DNA of 64,000 nt, from positions 2,463,001 through 2,527,000 of the forward strand of contig JAINUG010000026.1 of assembly GCA_029706075.1 (NCBI GenBank). Direction: 5' to 3'. Both the position numbers and the translations under genes were made by a program. Shown piece by piece: positions 37,901 through 47,207 of the stretch (positions are counted from its first letter, which is position 1; the number at the start of each line of letters is the position of its first letter). Origin of the DNA: Aldrovandia affinis (Eukaryota > Chordata > Actinopteri > Notacanthiformes > Halosauridae). The notes beneath the pieces were generated by a model. The model ran no database searches. It was not told where the DNA came from and saw nothing but the letters and a program-made list of their open reading frames with translations.

Positions 37901-39594
37901 AAAGCACCCATATATGTGGGGCAGGAATACAGGCAGTCCTGAATTTGATCCTGTGCTGAGTTTGATCCTGAATCCACAAAACCAGAAGTCTTTCCTGCCT
38001 TTTAGTGGTCTGTATAATAGATTGTCTTATAATATATGGGGCTGATATGTGCCAAAATGAAAATGAACAACCACAACCTTAGTTTGGTTCAATGGCTTGA
38101 TTCATGAACAAGCACAACGCATGCTATTTTGCACTTAATCACCTGGATGAGCTCAACCATCAGGTTTCCATTTTGTTTTCAATGTTAAATTCAATGGACT
38201 GGATAAGCGCAGCTGCTTTCTCAATGCTCCCGTTCACTTGCTAGGTAAATTGCTATGCTCCTCTGGACACCCAGTAGCAACAGGTCTTGCTAGCTCGCTA
38301 CAGCATAGCCTACCAAGCCAAGGAAGTGTATTATCTATAAACATCCAGGGTTAAATTGGGAACTTACACAAGATGCCTAATTAGCAGTGACCACAACCAG
38401 TGGTAGTGGCAAGAGTATTGTGGTATCCAAGGTACTTACACACTGACTTGGTGATATACGTTTATGCACCTGCCATGCTGTAAGGAGAGTGAGGACCCAG
38501 CAATGGAAGTCGTAAAATGTGGATCGTTTGCAGAAAGCCATAAATGCAAACAGGTCCTTGATGAAATGGTGTAACTTGAGGGCTGCCTGTATCAGTTAAT
38601 TTTATTAATTTTAGTATAATTTTCCTGATAGGGTCCAGGTTATGTTCGGACAGTCTGTGCCTCTTCAGATAGGACCGATTTGAAGAGTTTTAAATTTGCA
38701 GTTTGCCATCATTAGAGCACCACCTCCTCTTATCTGTCATTGCAGCATATTATAAGATATGATACACTAATACATGATGTAATGTGATGATGTACATTAC
38801 CGGTCAAAAGTTTTAGAACACCTCCATTTTCCAGATTTTACTGAAATTTAAGCAGTTCAAGTCCAGTGAAATGGTACAAAGGTAAGCCGTAAAACTGCCA
38901 GAGGTTTTAAAAAAAAAAAAGTTTAGGTTTTGTACCATTTCAGGTTATTCACTGGACTTGAATTGCTTAAATTTCAGTAAAAACTGGAAAAATGGGGGTG
39001 TTCTAGTGTATATATTAGAGCATGTGATCATTTCCGAATGAGGCCTGCTGTGTCGTCAGCCCAAGGTTTTCTCACTTCTTCCTCTCTATTCAGACACAGC
39101 TAAGGATCGACTCCTTCTTCCGCCTGGAGCAGCAGGAACGCCAGGCCATCCAGAGCCAGCGTTTGCGCCGAGCTGTCACCTGCCTCAAGAGGAAGGAGCA
39201 AGGAGAGGAGGAGGAGGAGGAGGAGAAGGTGGTAGAGAGCCGTTCCCCAGCCAAGGCCAAGAAGGGGAAGACAGAGGAGGCGGCTGAGACCAGGGGGCCA
39301 GTGGTGTGGGCAGGGGGGTTCCTCGGGTCAGGAGACACCAGCCTGTCTCTGAGGGGGGAGGAGGAGGGCAGGAGTGTAGACAGGGAGGAGAAGGCCGCCG
39401 CCTCCTGCAGTCCACAGCCCAAAATAAGTCCTCAGCCCAAACTGAGCCCCCTCAGGGCTGGACGAAGCAGCAGCAGCAGCAGCAGCACCGGGGATGACAG
39501 CGACCCAGGCGATAAGGTCACCATGGTCACTGCTCGCTCTGTGTTCCAGATCAAAGGGAGAGGAGGGCGAAGGAAGACCAAGAGGAAGCCATGA
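23508..39594 (+). CDS. ercc5: DNA excision repair endonuclease XPG
   Basis: XPG makes the 3' incision in nucleotide excision repair and stabilises TFIIH. Exons: 23508-23595, 24212-24387, 24596-24711, 24847-24939, 25389-25449, 25619-25759, 26032-26239, 26608-27537, 27866-28119, 28442-28561, 36200-36413, 36761-36905, 37162-37362, 37590-37674, 39094-39594. They join to 3333 nt, 1110 residues against 1186 in human. The XPG-N nuclease domain starts [11 protein letters not shown] and keeps D30 and D77 (FDGD). The acidic spacer keeps the SPRTL motifs. The I domain keeps E745 and E747 (EAEAQ), D766 and D768 (TDDSDIW) and D817 (LGSDYTEGI), so all seven metal ligands are present. A PCNA-binding box QLRIDSFF lies at about 946-953, and the C terminus is basic, a likely nuclear localisation signal. 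Exons 13 and 14 join through an AT-AC intron; the others are GT-AG. The gene looks fully functional. Confidence 0.97.
25785..25836. repeat. (CA)n-rich microsatellite in ERCC5 intron
   Basis: An imperfect CA run just after the exon ending at 25759. A second, GT-rich run at about 25943-26015 reaches to within about 16 bases of the next exon. Confidence 0.8.
26296..26513 (+). mobile_element. V-SINE-like tRNA-derived SINE with L2-like tail, diverged
   Basis: A tRNA-like head is followed by TTGATTCCCAAGTGGGGCAC, the conserved CCTTGAGCAAGGTACT core, and the tail GTCGCTCTGG...TCTGCTAAATGCC, then ATGTA/ATGTG repeats. The same family recurs at 43215-43437 and 48838-49044. Head mutations mark it as an old copy. 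It lies in ERCC5 intron 7. Confidence 0.75.
27560..27845. repeat. Degenerate tandem repeat abutting an ERCC5 acceptor
   Basis: Four to five diverged units of roughly 60 bp share the phrases GTTCAGTATCATGTGTGCTA and AGTGCTGTCCTGTGTGCT. The array ends next to the exon starting at 27866. It supplies decoy AG acceptors near 27813, 27821 and 27845, but only 27866 keeps the frame. Confidence 0.65.
28975..29165 (-). mobile_element. SINE fragment (same family as 44795-45174)
   Basis: Shares CCTCCTCCGAGACGGAACTC-like and CTGGGGCAGACAGCCAATC blocks with the minus-oriented SINE at 44795-45174. The tRNA-like head is not recognisable, so this is a truncated copy in the large ERCC5 intron. Confidence 0.6.
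29230..29345. mobile_element. hAT element, one terminal end
   Basis: It ends GGTTGGGGACCCCTG, the inverted form of a CAGGGGTCCCCAACC terminus, preceded by the CGGCCCGGT-rich subterminal sequence seen in a widespread vertebrate hAT group. I found no matching left terminus within the intron, so the element is incomplete or rearranged. The left limit is approximate. Confidence 0.65.
29346..29384 (+). mobile_element. V-SINE 3' tail remnant
   Basis: TGCTAAATGACTG followed by TAATG repeats is the end of the same SINE family as 26296-26513, directly abutting the hAT terminus. This suggests the hAT element inserted into a SINE. Confidence 0.6.
29467..29910. mobile_element. Non-autonomous ISL2EU/Harbinger-like element
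   Basis: A 444 bp segment begins GTCGCTTTCACA and ends TGTGAAAGGGAC; inner CGGTNNNNTTGGT-like blocks also pair. The flanks can be read as a 2 bp AT duplication, which suits ISL2EU-type elements. The family is tentative. It has no transposase frame. Confidence 0.55.
29911..31331. other. ERCC5 intron, no recognised feature
   Basis: Moderate-complexity sequence with short chance open frames and no repeat or gene I recognise. It may be decayed transposon DNA. Confidence 0.5.
31332..31600 (+). mobile_element. Diverged tRNA-derived SINE
   Basis: The head GGGCTCCTGACTGGCTCAGT resembles a tRNA 5' half with an A box. The body contains a duplicated CACAGCTGCGGGTG block, and the copy ends in an A-rich tail. 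The head resembles the minus-oriented copy at 35358-35767. Confidence 0.6.
32149..33600 (+). mobile_element. Tc1-like transposon, inactive
   Basis: 1452 bp with terminal repeats CAGTCAGGTCCATAAATATT and its near-complement ending GGATCTGACTG, flanked by TA. The transposase starts [12 protein letters not shown] at 32448 with a helix-turn-helix ([19 protein letters not shown]). It continues in other frames through [19 protein letters not shown], the first catalytic-Asp region ([20 protein letters not shown]), [27 protein letters not shown] and [17 protein letters not shown]. The catalytic Asp, Asp and Glu are recognisable, but at least three frame changes or stops break the frame. It lies in the 7.6 kb ERCC5 intron. 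Confidence 0.9.
33603..35341 (+). mobile_element. Tc1-like transposon with long terminal repeats, inactive
   Basis: About 1.74 kb with inverted repeats of about 245 bp starting AAACATCGAACAAAAAGTTC. The transposase begins [20 protein letters not shown] with a helix-turn-helix ([18 protein letters not shown]). It later shows [35 protein letters not shown] and [16 protein letters not shown], so the DDE triad is recognisable. The reading frame changes at least twice and cannot make one protein. It abuts the previous element with a single TA-rich junction between them. Confidence 0.9.
35358..35767 (-). mobile_element. Degenerate tRNA-derived SINE
   Basis: Read on the minus strand, it starts GGGCTTCTGGGTGGCTCATC, like the head at 31332, and ends in a T-rich-complement tail with CCAAATTGGGAGAAAAATGG, like the tails at 20919 and 57835. 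It sits just beyond the right end of the Tc1 element. Confidence 0.6.
36465..36665. repeat. Minisatellite in ERCC5 intron 11
   Basis: Five to six units of about 30-38 bp built on TTGGATGTCGGGTCTTGTGT and GGGTTCTCATG. It fills most of the 347 bp intron between exons 36200-36413 and 36761-36905. Confidence 0.8.
37363..37589 (+). other. U12-type AT-AC intron of ERCC5
   Basis: No GT-AG pair keeps the frame here. Splicing after AAGGA at 37362 and before TTTCTGTCTG at 37590 gives [11 protein letters not shown], aligning with human IREFCQRYFGW. The intron begins ATATCCATT (consensus ATATCCTTT), ends in AC, and carries TCCTTAAC at 37573-37580, about 10 bases before the acceptor, matching the U12 branch site TTCCTTAAC. 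Human XPG is known to contain an AT-AC intron. A GT microsatellite lies inside at 37507-37530. Confidence 0.9.
37675..38794. other. ERCC5 intron 14, no recognised gene
   Basis: Contains a short CTGA repeat near 37835-37860 and otherwise unremarkable AT-rich sequence up to the MITE at 38795. Confidence 0.55.
38795..39008. mobile_element. Palindromic Tc1/mariner-like MITE
   Basis: The left arm CATTACCGGTCAAAAGTTTT is followed by sequence whose complement returns in the right arm (for example AAGCAGTTCAAGTCCAGTGAA against its reverse), so the strand can fold on itself. The right terminus lost part of its repeat. Flanking TA is present. It lies 85 bp before the last ERCC5 exon. Confidence 0.75.
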
Positions 39595-39923
39595 GCAGGA
39601 CACAGAGACACAATGCTCTATGCACTGTGAATCTACATGAGTGAAATGCTCTCTCGTGGGAGTCAGGACATTGTAAGTGTCCCAGACTGTGCATCAGAAA
39701 CAAAGGAAGTGTTGAAGATTATTAGTATTATTAGTATTAGTATTATTAATAATAATATTAATATTATTAATAGGCTGTTAAACTAAAATATTTCTGCTTG
39801 TAAACATTGTAGATGCTGTTTCTGATCCACGAGACTGCTGTGCAGTTTTGTTTGAGATGTGCTTTTGTGACAGTGAAATGTGTATTTTTATACTACCTTG
39901 GAAATGGAATAATGGAGTAATGG

Positions 39924-39929
39924 AATAAA
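39924..39929 (+). terminator. ERCC5 candidate poly(A) signal
   Basis: AATAAA 330 bp after the ERCC5 stop. A second lies at 40588-40593. Confidence 0.6.
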
Positions 39930-40689
39930 CACATTGTATGTTTGCACTGTCTCATTTTTGCAATAATTGTGCCTTCGAGTGTGAACCATTGTGGCAGTTT
40001 TATTTAAACTGATTGATTCTCATGTACTGCTGCAGACCGAAGAACAATACCTTCCTACACCTTGCTTTGTGAATGCATGAGAGAGGAGGCTTGCTAAACT
40101 TGTACAGTGACTGGCTAGCTTATGATGAAGGAAGAAATCTTCTGCTTGAAGCCTATGTATTTGTTATTCCTGCTTGCACTAAATGTAACTAACATGTATG
40201 TGATGCAGATATGGTACGACAGGAAAATGGTTATTCTAACATTGACTATTGTTGATGTATGAACGAGATCATGCTTATTTTTAGACTATGCCTTTCTAAA
40301 GACAGTGGCTCGTTGTGGTGTTTTATAGGATGAGCATGCCTGCTTCTGCAGCACTCACCTGCACTCCAGGTGAAGCTACTATCTTATCTTGGGATGGACC
40401 TCATGTTACACTGACATGTGGGGTCTGTTTTCTGTAGAAATGCCTCTGGCTCAACTCAGGTATAGCTTTTCTACAACTTAAGCAGTTCAGTGGAAACATA
40501 GCTTACATCTTTTTCTTGTTTGTTTTTTTCTCTCTTTTTTTCTTAGAAAATGTAATGTAAAATGTGTAGCATTTTATGGTGAGTGAAAATAAAACTTTGC
40601 AACTGGTGAAGATCAATGTTTTGGCTGACTGAGCATGTGCAGACATGCATGCACAGACACTTCTCCTCGTACTTTCCGGCTATTACCCA

Positions 40690-40955
40690 GACCCAGATAA
40701 TTTCTCCTCACCCCTTCTCCCACCCCCCTTTCCCACTCCTGACCCTCTCCTCACCTCCTCTTCATTCTCAACCCCTCCTTCTCCCTCTCTTCCTCTCCTC
40801 AACCCCTCCTCCTTCTCCCCCCTCCCTCTCCCCCCCCTCTTAATTCTCACCCCCTCCTCCTTCTCCCCCTCTCCGTCTCCTCACCCCCAACTCCTCACCC
40901 CCAACTCCCCCCCTCACCTCCCCCCCTCCTTCTCCCTCCCTTCCTCTCCCCTAAG
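40690..40955. repeat. Pyrimidine-rich tract downstream of ERCC5
   Basis: About 265 bases of almost pure C/T on the + strand, built from CCCCTCCTCCTTCTC- and CTCACCCCCAA-like units in imperfect tandem. The open frames through it are low-complexity artefacts. Confidence 0.85.
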
Positions 40956-41717
40956 GTCTGTCCCTGATGTCTGGATTGACATGAGCAGCTGTGCTAGTCT
41001 CCAGAGGAACTCCACTCTTGCTCCTTCCACTGAACTCTCATCATTTACTATAAAAAGCTGCCTGGTAATCAGCTCTCAGCCACAGCATTCACATCATTTA
41101 CTGCCTTCAGTTGCCAGCGAATACGCCAGAATCATCACTCCCAGTCAGACTGAACATAATACCGTTCTATAAAGAGATATGATTGGCACCAGGTTTAACC
41201 TAACCGCCCTCACCTAACACAGATTTGACCAACACCAAACAATGAACTTGATACATAAAGAATGTTAATGCAACAGAATTGTAATAGTGTACCGGCAGTG
41301 TGCCTGTATCGTACTTACAAAGTGAGTAGTGTTGTACGGACAGTTTATGAGAATATTGCCACGTTAGGCAGACAGTGCTAATGAGACAGTAAGGTAACTT
41401 TGATGTTGCTTCCACAGTCACGGTATTGTAATGTATTCACAGTGTTGATGTGAATTTGTTATATTGTTTCGTATTCTTGGCATTGCATCATGGTGCTTGC
41501 ACTCTTTGCCTGTAACTCACACCTCTGTGTGGCTGACCCACTTCAGTAGGAGCAGCTGCTTCTGTCTCTCCTACAGCCAACACAGTGCAGCGCGGCCAGA
41601 CACTGCACAAGCTAGGAGCTGGCCTTACTGCAAACAGCCCACCAGGCCAACAGGACCCCCGCAAAACCCGGACTGTAGCAGACCAAGGCCCGGCCAGCAC
41701 CCCCGATATCCACTGAT
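40956..41717. other. ERCC5-METTL21E intergenic DNA
   Basis: I see nothing assignable except the presumed METTL21E promoter and 5' UTR in the last few hundred bases. No TATA box stands out. Confidence 0.45.
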
Positions 41718-44395
41718 ATGGAGCCCCCACAACCTGAACCCACGGAGGGGGAGCCACCGGTGAAAACTGAAAGTGAGTACCTCTTACTCCGAGCTCTAAC
41801 ATTCACGCGGAGGTGCATGTGCAGTGTACGCGTGTGTATCTGCAGTGTTAATGTCTGTTTATGGGCGTCACAAATTAAGCTGTTTAGCCTCTGTTGACTA
41901 CTGTCCATCTGGTTATATAATGTTGACCAGGGGAGGGGGGAAGGGGGAGGGTAACTGAGCAGGAGCAGAGTAGTTTAGAAGTTGATTATCGGGCGTTTGG
42001 GATATAGAAGGAAGAGTAATCTCTATCGATCTCAGCACTGTTATCAGTGTAGAATAATAAGCACTTGCATGGTGGATAGTGGAATCCCTAAAGTACAATA
42101 AATGCAACAATAGAGTGCACTGGTACTCTATCACAGCTATTTGACACTATTTTCAGAATCCTGGACTGCATACATACATTTCAACGGTCTAGACTGATTT
42201 ATTTATTTCTTAATACCTTCACTCCTGTTTTTTGAAAGCTGCTGTTGTATATGTATATGTTTGTCCCTCGCATTAAACTTGTCCCGGGCAGCTGTCACTG
42301 CGGAAGACAAGCTGGCGGAGGCTATTATGCAACGCCGTTTCTTCCCCTCGATTATCACCACGGAGATGTGGGAGGGGTTCAACTTTGCCAACCTTGAAAT
42401 CCGCGTCAAGGAGTCCACCGACTGCTATGGAGCCATGATATGGCCCTCGGTAAGACTCATCATCATCATCATCAGATACATTCTGATGAGTCCCATACAT
42501 AGAGTCAAGATTTACAGTCAGCTTTACTCAAGACAAAATTCATTTGAATTCAAAGTCACTCTGATTGTGTGGTGAACACATTAAGCGTTGCTTTTTGTTG
42601 TTCCTTGTTTTCCCTTTCATGTACAGTATTTAGTGCACATCACCAACAATAAAATGACAAAAAATATTTGAGAAGAGACACACTGGCAGGTTGTTTTCCA
42701 TGTTGTACATGAAGTTCAGTATGAATCATGAATTACAGCAAAACAATGTCAGTGGTGGTTGACATTTTTTTAAACTGTAGAAAAACTTCCAATCCTATCC
42801 CCGTACAATATGTTAACAAAGCTGATCCTGAACCAGGGTCAGTGTCTTACTGTCTTTTATAGTGATGTAGAATTCGGATCTGGCACAAAATGTAAGCCCA
42901 AATGAACACGAGCCCGATCTGAGCCCTCATCATGTCCGACATTTCCAGCAACTGACCTGATTAAATGTAGAGATATATTAAACTTTATACTCACAAACGA
43001 AAATAGCCTTAACATTTACCCATTGGCTGTGGTCGGGTATCAGATCCTTAATTGGACCCCTCTGGCAACCTGCAGGGTCTGGTGCTCTGTCACTTCTTGG
43101 ACACAAACCGGGACCAGTACAACTTGACTGACAAGAATGTAATTGAACTGGGCGCTGGGACTGGACTTGTAACCATTGTCACCAGCCTGCTGGGTAAGAA
43201 TCAACTAATTCTTGGCTGGCAGTGTAGTGTAATGGTTAGGGAGCTGGGCTTGTAACTCAGAGGTTGCAGGTTCAATTCCCAGGTGGGGCACTGCTGTTGC
43301 ACCCTTGAGCAAGGTACTTAACCTGAATTGCTTCAGTAAAATATCCAGCTGTATAAATGGACTGTATGTAAAGAAATGTAAACTGTGTAAGTCGCTCTGG
43401 ATAAGAGCGTCTGCTATATGGCTAAAAATTTCAATGTAAAAAAAAAAAAAAAAAAAAAAAAATGTAATTGTAGCGGATGAGCTCTGGTACGTGAGCGTCC
43501 ACTACATAATTTGATGTCGATAGGAGTGTGATTAGTTCCCAGAGTTAGGGACTTGAGTCTTTAGCTCAGCGGGCTAAATCGCTCTCTTGTCACATCGAGG
43601 TCCTCGGTTCAAAACTCGCTGCAGGCAGAACCAACGCTGTTACATAATCATAACAGAATCATGACACGTCTTATGTGTGAACGTGGAAACATGTCAAATG
43701 TGCTTCAGTTATGAATGGAAATAAATGAATTATAAATTCAAACCACGTACCACGTATGACATACCATGTATAAAAAAATTCCCTTTAACTAAAAATTAAT
43801 TTGGTTGTGGTCTGTGGTTGGATGAGATTTAATAGGGTTATGTTTCTGGAATGGTGACATGTTGCTTGTCTGAGATTGGATGGAGGGATGTGCCTGGGGG
43901 TAAAGTTGATGGTGGATGCGTATAAGCTTTTGGTCCCTGAAAGAGATTACTGTTATCTTTACTGTTCCAGGGGCAAAGGTGACTTCCACTGACCTCCCCG
44001 ATGTACTGGGGAACCTGCAATACAATGTCAGCCGCAACACTAGGGGGCACTGCAGGCACAAGCCGGAGGTGACGGAGCTCATCTGGGGACAGAACTTGGA
44101 GGAGCGCTTCCCCCGTGCTTCCTGTCACTTCGATTATATCATGGCCGCAGATGTTGTGTATGCGCACCCTTACCTGGATGAGCTGCTGGAAACCTTTGAG
44201 CACCTGTGCCAGGACCAGACAGTGATTCTGTGGGCTATGCAATTCCGCATGGACCGAGAGAACGGCTTTGTGGGGCGTTTCCAACAACACTTTCACTTGG
44301 AGCTCATCTATGACCTGCCCAGCCTCAGCATTAAGCTGTATCGTGCCAGCAGGAAGGGGAGGAGTCCAAAGACCAGCTCTGGTGCTGCTGCTTGA
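41718..44395 (+). CDS. mettl21e: METTL21E-like protein-lysine methyltransferase
   Basis: A seven-beta-strand, SAM-dependent protein-lysine methyltransferase of the METTL21 family. Mouse METTL21E is muscle-expressed. Exons 41718-41772, 42292-42449, 43076-43193 and 43971-44395 join to 756 nt, 251 residues. The start MEPPQPEPTEGEPP was chosen as the only in-frame Met before a good donor. Motifs: EIRVKESTDCYGAMIWPS, motif I ELGAGTGL (about 95-102), STDLPDVLGNLQYN (about 116-129) and FDYIMAADVVYAHPYLDELL (from about 164). MDRENGFVGRF near the C terminus and WPSGLVLC resemble mouse METTL21E more than METTL21C, as recalled. In human this locus is the pseudogene METTL21EP; here the frame is open with all SAM-fold motifs. 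The tail after KLYRASRKG is short and Ser/Ala-rich. The E-versus-C call is fairly secure from position and residues, not from an alignment. Confidence 0.88.
43215..43462 (+). mobile_element. V-SINE-like SINE with poly(A), well preserved
   Basis: The best copy of this family: tRNA-like head (AGTGTAATGGTTAGGGAGCT, B box GGTTCAATTCC), core CCTTGAGCAAGGTACTTAAC, and L2-like tail GTCGCTCTGGATAAGAGCGT, ending in an A run at 43439-43462. It lies in METTL21E intron 3. Confidence 0.85.
43555..43632 (+). other. tRNA-like sequence
   Basis: A-box-like TTAGCTCAGCGGG at 43561-43573 and B-box-like GGTTCAAAACT at about 43606-43616 are spaced as in a tRNA, but I cannot form a convincing acceptor stem. It is probably a decayed SINE head or tRNA pseudogene. 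Confidence 0.35.
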
Positions 44396-44716
44396 ACCAT
44401 GCCCAGGAAGAGGAGAAGCCTATGTATCATAACATTTTATTTAAAGAGTATCCATCATGATAGAACATGATAGGCTGTTCCTTACATTTATGATAGTGCT
44501 GATGTAACCATATTTAAAAGCCCTTCATTTGTTTTAACATTTAAGAATACAAGCTAATTTGATTTACATTGACTTTGTGGTTTCGAAAACGAATTCAAAC
44601 TATCTAACCCACATACACAGCCCAGAATGAGCAGCAAAGTAGTTTGCAGAGATGATATTGTTAGCGATGCCTTACACAATTCACAGTTCACAATTACCTT
44701 AGTTTTTACAAGAAAA

Positions 44717-44722
44717 AATAAA
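44717..44722 (+). terminator. METTL21E candidate poly(A) signal
   Basis: The AATAAA about 320 bp after the stop codon, preceding a GT-containing stretch. Usage not shown. Confidence 0.5.
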
Positions 44723-44794
44723 AACTTTGTTCAAGAGTGGAACTTTTAAAATCCCTGTTTGGGCACCAACAGTGGATGATGCAAGGTACATTTT

Positions 44795-45174
44795 GAATTT
44801 TTTAAAAGATTTTGTTTCAGATTTTTCCCAATTTTTTCTCAGTTTAGTAGCCAATTATATCCTCTTTTCATGTCAACTATCCCCCCCCCTCATATTGTGA
44901 GCTTGCTGCCGTAGTCCTGAGACTGGCAGTGACAAAGGCGATGTACCGCCTCCTCTGAGCTGGAACTCACCAAGCCGTCAACTGTAACTCCGGTACACAA
45001 AGAGCCACTCTTATACGCAGCGAGCTCATATCATAGGCCTTCCCCCTCCTCCCTCCCTGGGGCAGACAGCCAATTGCCGCCCCCTAGTGGCACTAGGTGG
45101 AATCGAACCCCTGTCCAGGTGGGCAGCATGCATCCCGGTTGGATGCTCTTACCGCTACACCACCCGGGAGGCCC
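44795..45174 (-). mobile_element. tRNA-derived SINE, minus orientation
   Basis: Read on the minus strand, the head GGGCCTCCCGGGTGGTGTAG has an A box. GGTTCGATTCC is the B box. A body with the GGCTGTCTGCCCCAGGGAGG block follows, then an A-rich tail containing AATTGGCTACTAAACTGAGA. The head closely matches 57835. Similar GGTACA motifs flank both ends, a possible partial target duplication. Confidence 0.8.
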
Positions 45175-45703
45175 TGAGGATGGTACATTATTGAGTAAAC
45201 ATGCTACGTCCTTTTATACAAATATAGAATGTGTATGTGCAAAATGGCAGCATTATAACCTTATATTAATATTTCAATAAAAAGTAAATAGCATACATTT
45301 TTGAAGGCTTACATGAAGATTGGGGGAAACTGCTTTTTTGCAGGTAAATGAAGTGTCATTTTATTGCTCATGCATTAATGAACGGGAATATCCGGCATTG
45401 ACGTCAGAACATTATTTTGGAAAGAAGTGGCTGTAAAAGGCAATAAGCAATGCTTACTCAATTGTAAGGTAAGTAATAAAGTATTAAATTATAGATTTGG
45501 GTGAAGATACCCTTTAAATGTTCTGTATGCCTGCACTTGTGTGTGCATGTGTAATGTTGCTATATTAGACATAATTTATAAATGAAGTTTGAATGAAGTA
45601 ATGAAGAACATTCATTCTTAAAGCCTTACTAAAATTAGAAAACTGATTCAGGGGGGTTATCAGAATGCTTGAGTGCTATGCTCTGCTTGCAGCTCACCGG
45701 CCA

Positions 45704-45705
45704 CC

Positions 45706-45766
<61 letters not shown>

Positions 45767-45841
45767 GCGTGCGTGCGTGCGCGCGCTTGCGTGCTTGCAT
45801 TTTGTTCGTGTGTGTGTGGAGGGGTATGTTGGGATGTGCAT

Positions 45842-45893
<52 letters not shown>

Positions 45894-45957
45894 CCCTGTT
45901 TTGTTCGTGTGTGTGTGGAGGGGTATGTTGGGATGTGCATATACTGTGTGTGTGTAA
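45704..45957. repeat. Compound (GT)n / minisatellite
   Basis: Long GT runs are interrupted by two near-identical 52 bp segments containing TTTGTTCGTGTGTGTGTGGA and ATATACTGTG, at about 45800-45850 and 45899-45950. The Cys-Val repeat frames it gives are not proteins. Confidence 0.9.
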
Positions 45958-47207
45958 CCTCAAATATACCACATTCTCTCTTTACACACTGCTTATTAAG
46001 TGTGCTTTTACTCATACCAGCTCATTCATTTGTGCTCAGAATAGTGGGGCTATTGTTAAATCCGTCCAAATCAGATGCATTAAAATTCTAACCCTCTCCT
46101 TATGGTAGATGATCAGTATTCTCCAATTAATCACTCGTAAGAGGGGACATGTTTGATTGGGGAGCACATTCCTAAATAAAGGAAATAAAAAAAAATAAAA
46201 AATAAAAAAATTCCCACCGTTCAATTTTCTCTATTTATTTCCCCTGTATAATTTTGATAGTCCTATTTTTGAACCACGTAAACTGGTAGGAATTATGCTA
46301 TATTCAGCAGTGTCATTGCATGTTGTAAATTTGAGATTAGCACAGAAACTACATCTAGGACAGCATTTAACCAACGTGAAACCAAAATCATTTCTCACAC
46401 CTTTTCCACACTTGGTGTAAGTGATACATCATAATTCAATTTGCCTTTAATATCAATGCCACATGTGACAGGGTAGGGTGTTAGTTACTCCAAGAACACC
46501 TTCCCATATGCCATTCAAATCCTAGATTATTGCTTTCTAATGTGTAACTGATGTGTTAAAGATAGTGTAAGAAATATAAACAGTACAATAGACAAGGTTC
46601 TAGCAATGTATTTTGTCGACTCAAATCTTGGTATTTTAACAGTAACAGTGACAATGGAACCACAGGAGTATGTTCCACAGCTTTTGGTTTTATGTTATTG
46701 CACTCTGAGCACAAGTGCATTCAAAGAGGCGCATTCAAATTCTGATATTATTTTTGAAAGTGTACGATTGAATTAAATTAAATTAAACTAAAAGTAATGT
46801 AATCACTACTGTGTAGTGACATTGGGATTAAACACGTCGTAGTGTTCTCTGCTTCAGAGGTGGGATCAGGGGGTCTCATACTGTAAAGGGAGCAGTTCTA
46901 TAAACCAGTTGAATTATCATTAACAATGAATACAAATCTCATAAGCAAGTACAAATATGACTGATCCAGAAAATCTCAGTTGTTTTTTAATCAGTATAGC
47001 TGATTTGCATAAAATAGACTATTTGTAAACACAATTGACAGCAATGCGAATGTAAAGGGAAAATTGGAATGATGTCCGACTATATAATATGACAGATGAA
47101 TAATTTCTAATTGATTCCTATGTAGTCAATCAACATGAAGTTTAGGCTGATTATTAATGATTATTAGTATACCAGCACAAACACACTCAGGACCTGGGCA
47201 GACATAC
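45958..47207. other. Intergenic DNA, nothing recognised
   Basis: AT-rich sequence between the METTL21 genes with no inverted repeats or coding similarity that I can see. Confidence 0.5.

Noticed and set aside
40645-41172. 175-codon Pro/Ser-rich open frame
   Set aside because: Translation of the polypyrimidine tract; no splice or homology evidence.
43555-43632. A functional tRNA gene
   Set aside because: A- and B-box-like motifs are present but no good acceptor stem or terminator; more likely a SINE head remnant.
45665-46108. Cys-Val and Thr-His repeat proteins
   Set aside because: Translations of a GT/CA microsatellite in several frames.
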